Shown one piece after another: positions 5,442-5,592 of a DNA stretch of 5,592 bases (its first letter is position 1; each line of letters opens with the position of its first letter). The position numbers and the translations under genes are program-made. Below the pieces are notes generated by a model. It searched no databases. It worked only from the letters and a program-made list of their open reading frames with translations, and was not told the DNA's origin. The stretch is from Gemmatimonadaceae bacterium (GTDB lineage: Bacteria; Gemmatimonadota; Gemmatimonadetes; Gemmatimonadales; Gemmatimonadaceae), in NCBI GenBank assembly GCA_017881545.1, contig JADGQU010000188.1, positions 1 to 5,592 of the forward strand. The letters run 5' to 3'.

Positions 5442-5592
5442 TCATCCACGGATCTCGATGGGGTGTCTAACGCGGGTTCGAGTCCCGTCGCTCCCGCTCA
5501 TGACCGCGCGGTTGCGGGCTCGCCGTTGGGCGAGCTCGTTCGCGCTCTCGAAGAAGCGCAGGAAGGGTTCTCGCGGCTTCACGGCCACGACG
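5442..5592 (-). CDS. 3' end of an unidentified gene reading antisense through attR (partial)
   Basis: A minus-strand frame enters from the right edge with codons VVAVKPREPFLRFFESANEL, continues through a basic stretch (AQRRARNRAVM) up to position 5499, then reads the 28-bp repeat antisense (SGSDGTRTR). It ends nine codons later at TGA 5444-5442. Only 49 codons are visible, so the product cannot be named. Reading into the antisense of a tRNA 3' end is common for integrase genes lying next to their own att core, which makes a recombinase the leading guess, but no catalytic motif is in view. The part before the repeat resembles the tail fused to the CYTH fragment at 44-110, in the same frame and at the same distance from the repeat. 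Confidence 0.45.
   Translation of the reverse strand, partial: VVAVKPREPFLRFFESANELAQRRARNRAVMSGSDGTRTRVRHPIEIRG
5460..5467. repeat. Island-end inverted repeat, right arm (GGGGTGTC)
   Basis: Exact reverse complement of 47-54, ending 3 bp before the right 28-bp repeat. The stretch from the PLD stop (5394) to here holds no gene and no clear terminator. Confidence 0.6.
5471..5498 (+). repeat. attR-like direct repeat, copy 2 (solitary tRNA-Asp 3' fragment)
   Basis: Perfect 28-bp copy of 16-43. The sequence upstream (GGGTGTCTAA) does not continue a tRNA: there is no variable loop or anticodon stem. It is therefore a displaced tRNA 3' fragment, as expected at the distal end of an element integrated into tRNA-Asp. 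Confidence 0.87.

Larger units (their letters stand above)
16..5498. mobile_element. Putative tRNA-Asp-integrated genomic island (lipid-phosphate cargo, no integrase)
   Basis: The interval is bounded by a perfect 28-bp direct repeat (16-43 and 5471-5498). The left copy is the 3' end of tRNA-Asp and the right copy is a solitary tRNA fragment. This is the classic footprint of site-specific integration into a tRNA 3' end. An 8-bp inverted repeat sits symmetrically 3 bp inside both copies. The cargo is two PAP2 phosphatases, a lipid kinase, a DUF1206 membrane protein, a PLD-like protein and a broken CYTH gene. No tyrosine or serine recombinase, excisionase, replication or transfer gene is seen inside. 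The island is therefore either decayed, moved by an enzyme supplied in trans, or one unit of a larger tandem array. Alternatively, the right copy could be the remnant of a duplicated tRNA-Asp gene, but the inverted repeats argue against that. Confidence 0.68.

Noticed and set aside
5471..5498. A second tRNA-Asp gene at the right end
   Set aside because: Only the T-arm and 3' acceptor strand are present. No variable loop, anticodon arm or D-arm precedes it.
16..5498. CRISPR array or transposon with a 28-bp target duplication
   Set aside because: Only two copies exist, 5.4 kb apart. The repeat is a tRNA 3' end, which fits a site-specific integration core far better than a transposon target duplication, and no transposase is present.

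Overview
The window is high-GC bacterial DNA with dense genes, GTG starts, abutting or overlapping reading frames and a tRNA gene that does not encode its CCA end. These traits, together with the style of the lipid-enzyme proteins, suggest an actinobacterium, possibly of the Thermoleophilia (Solirubrobacter/Gaiella) type. The lineage is inferred from protein style, not shown by a marker gene.

The window starts inside a tRNA-Asp(GTC) gene, at U33 of the anticodon loop. The last 28 bases of the tRNA region (16-43, T-arm plus 3' acceptor strand) recur perfectly at 5471-5498, without the rest of a tRNA. The 5455 bp from one copy to the other therefore look like an integrated genomic island, with the 28-mers as attL and attR. 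Just inside them, 3 bp from each, lies a perfect 8-bp inverted repeat, GACACCCC (47-54) and GGGGTGTC (5460-5467). It would flank the core symmetrically in a circular form. No integrase is encoded between the ends.

The cargo is almost entirely lipid-phosphate enzymology. On the minus strand are a PAP2-family membrane phosphatase (267-1217) and, 34 bp downstream, the first ~41 codons of a CYTH-domain protein (start 232). The CYTH fragment is broken and fused in frame to an unrelated tail that runs into the antisense of the tRNA. On the plus strand, from a 100-bp divergent intergenic region, runs a four-gene operon: a second, different PAP2 phosphatase (1318-2160), a diacylglycerol/lipid kinase (2157-3041, GTGA overlap), a three-repeat DUF1206 membrane protein (3093-3932), and a two-HKD phospholipase D-like protein (3933-5393, GTG immediately after the previous TGA).

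Taken together, PLD could make phosphatidic acid, PAP2 enzymes could convert it to diacylglycerol, and the kinase could convert it back. The island would thus carry a closed phosphatidate/diacylglycerol cycle. This is inferred from family membership; substrates are not shown by the sequence.

Right of attR, a minus-strand frame enters from the window edge, reads antisense through attR and stops at 5442. Its last codons before the repeat resemble the tail fused to the CYTH fragment at the left end. The simplest reading is that both are 3' ends of related genes, perhaps integrases, each abutting a copy of the att core. That would fit tandem accretion of elements at one tRNA-Asp gene, with the left element having lost its recombinase.
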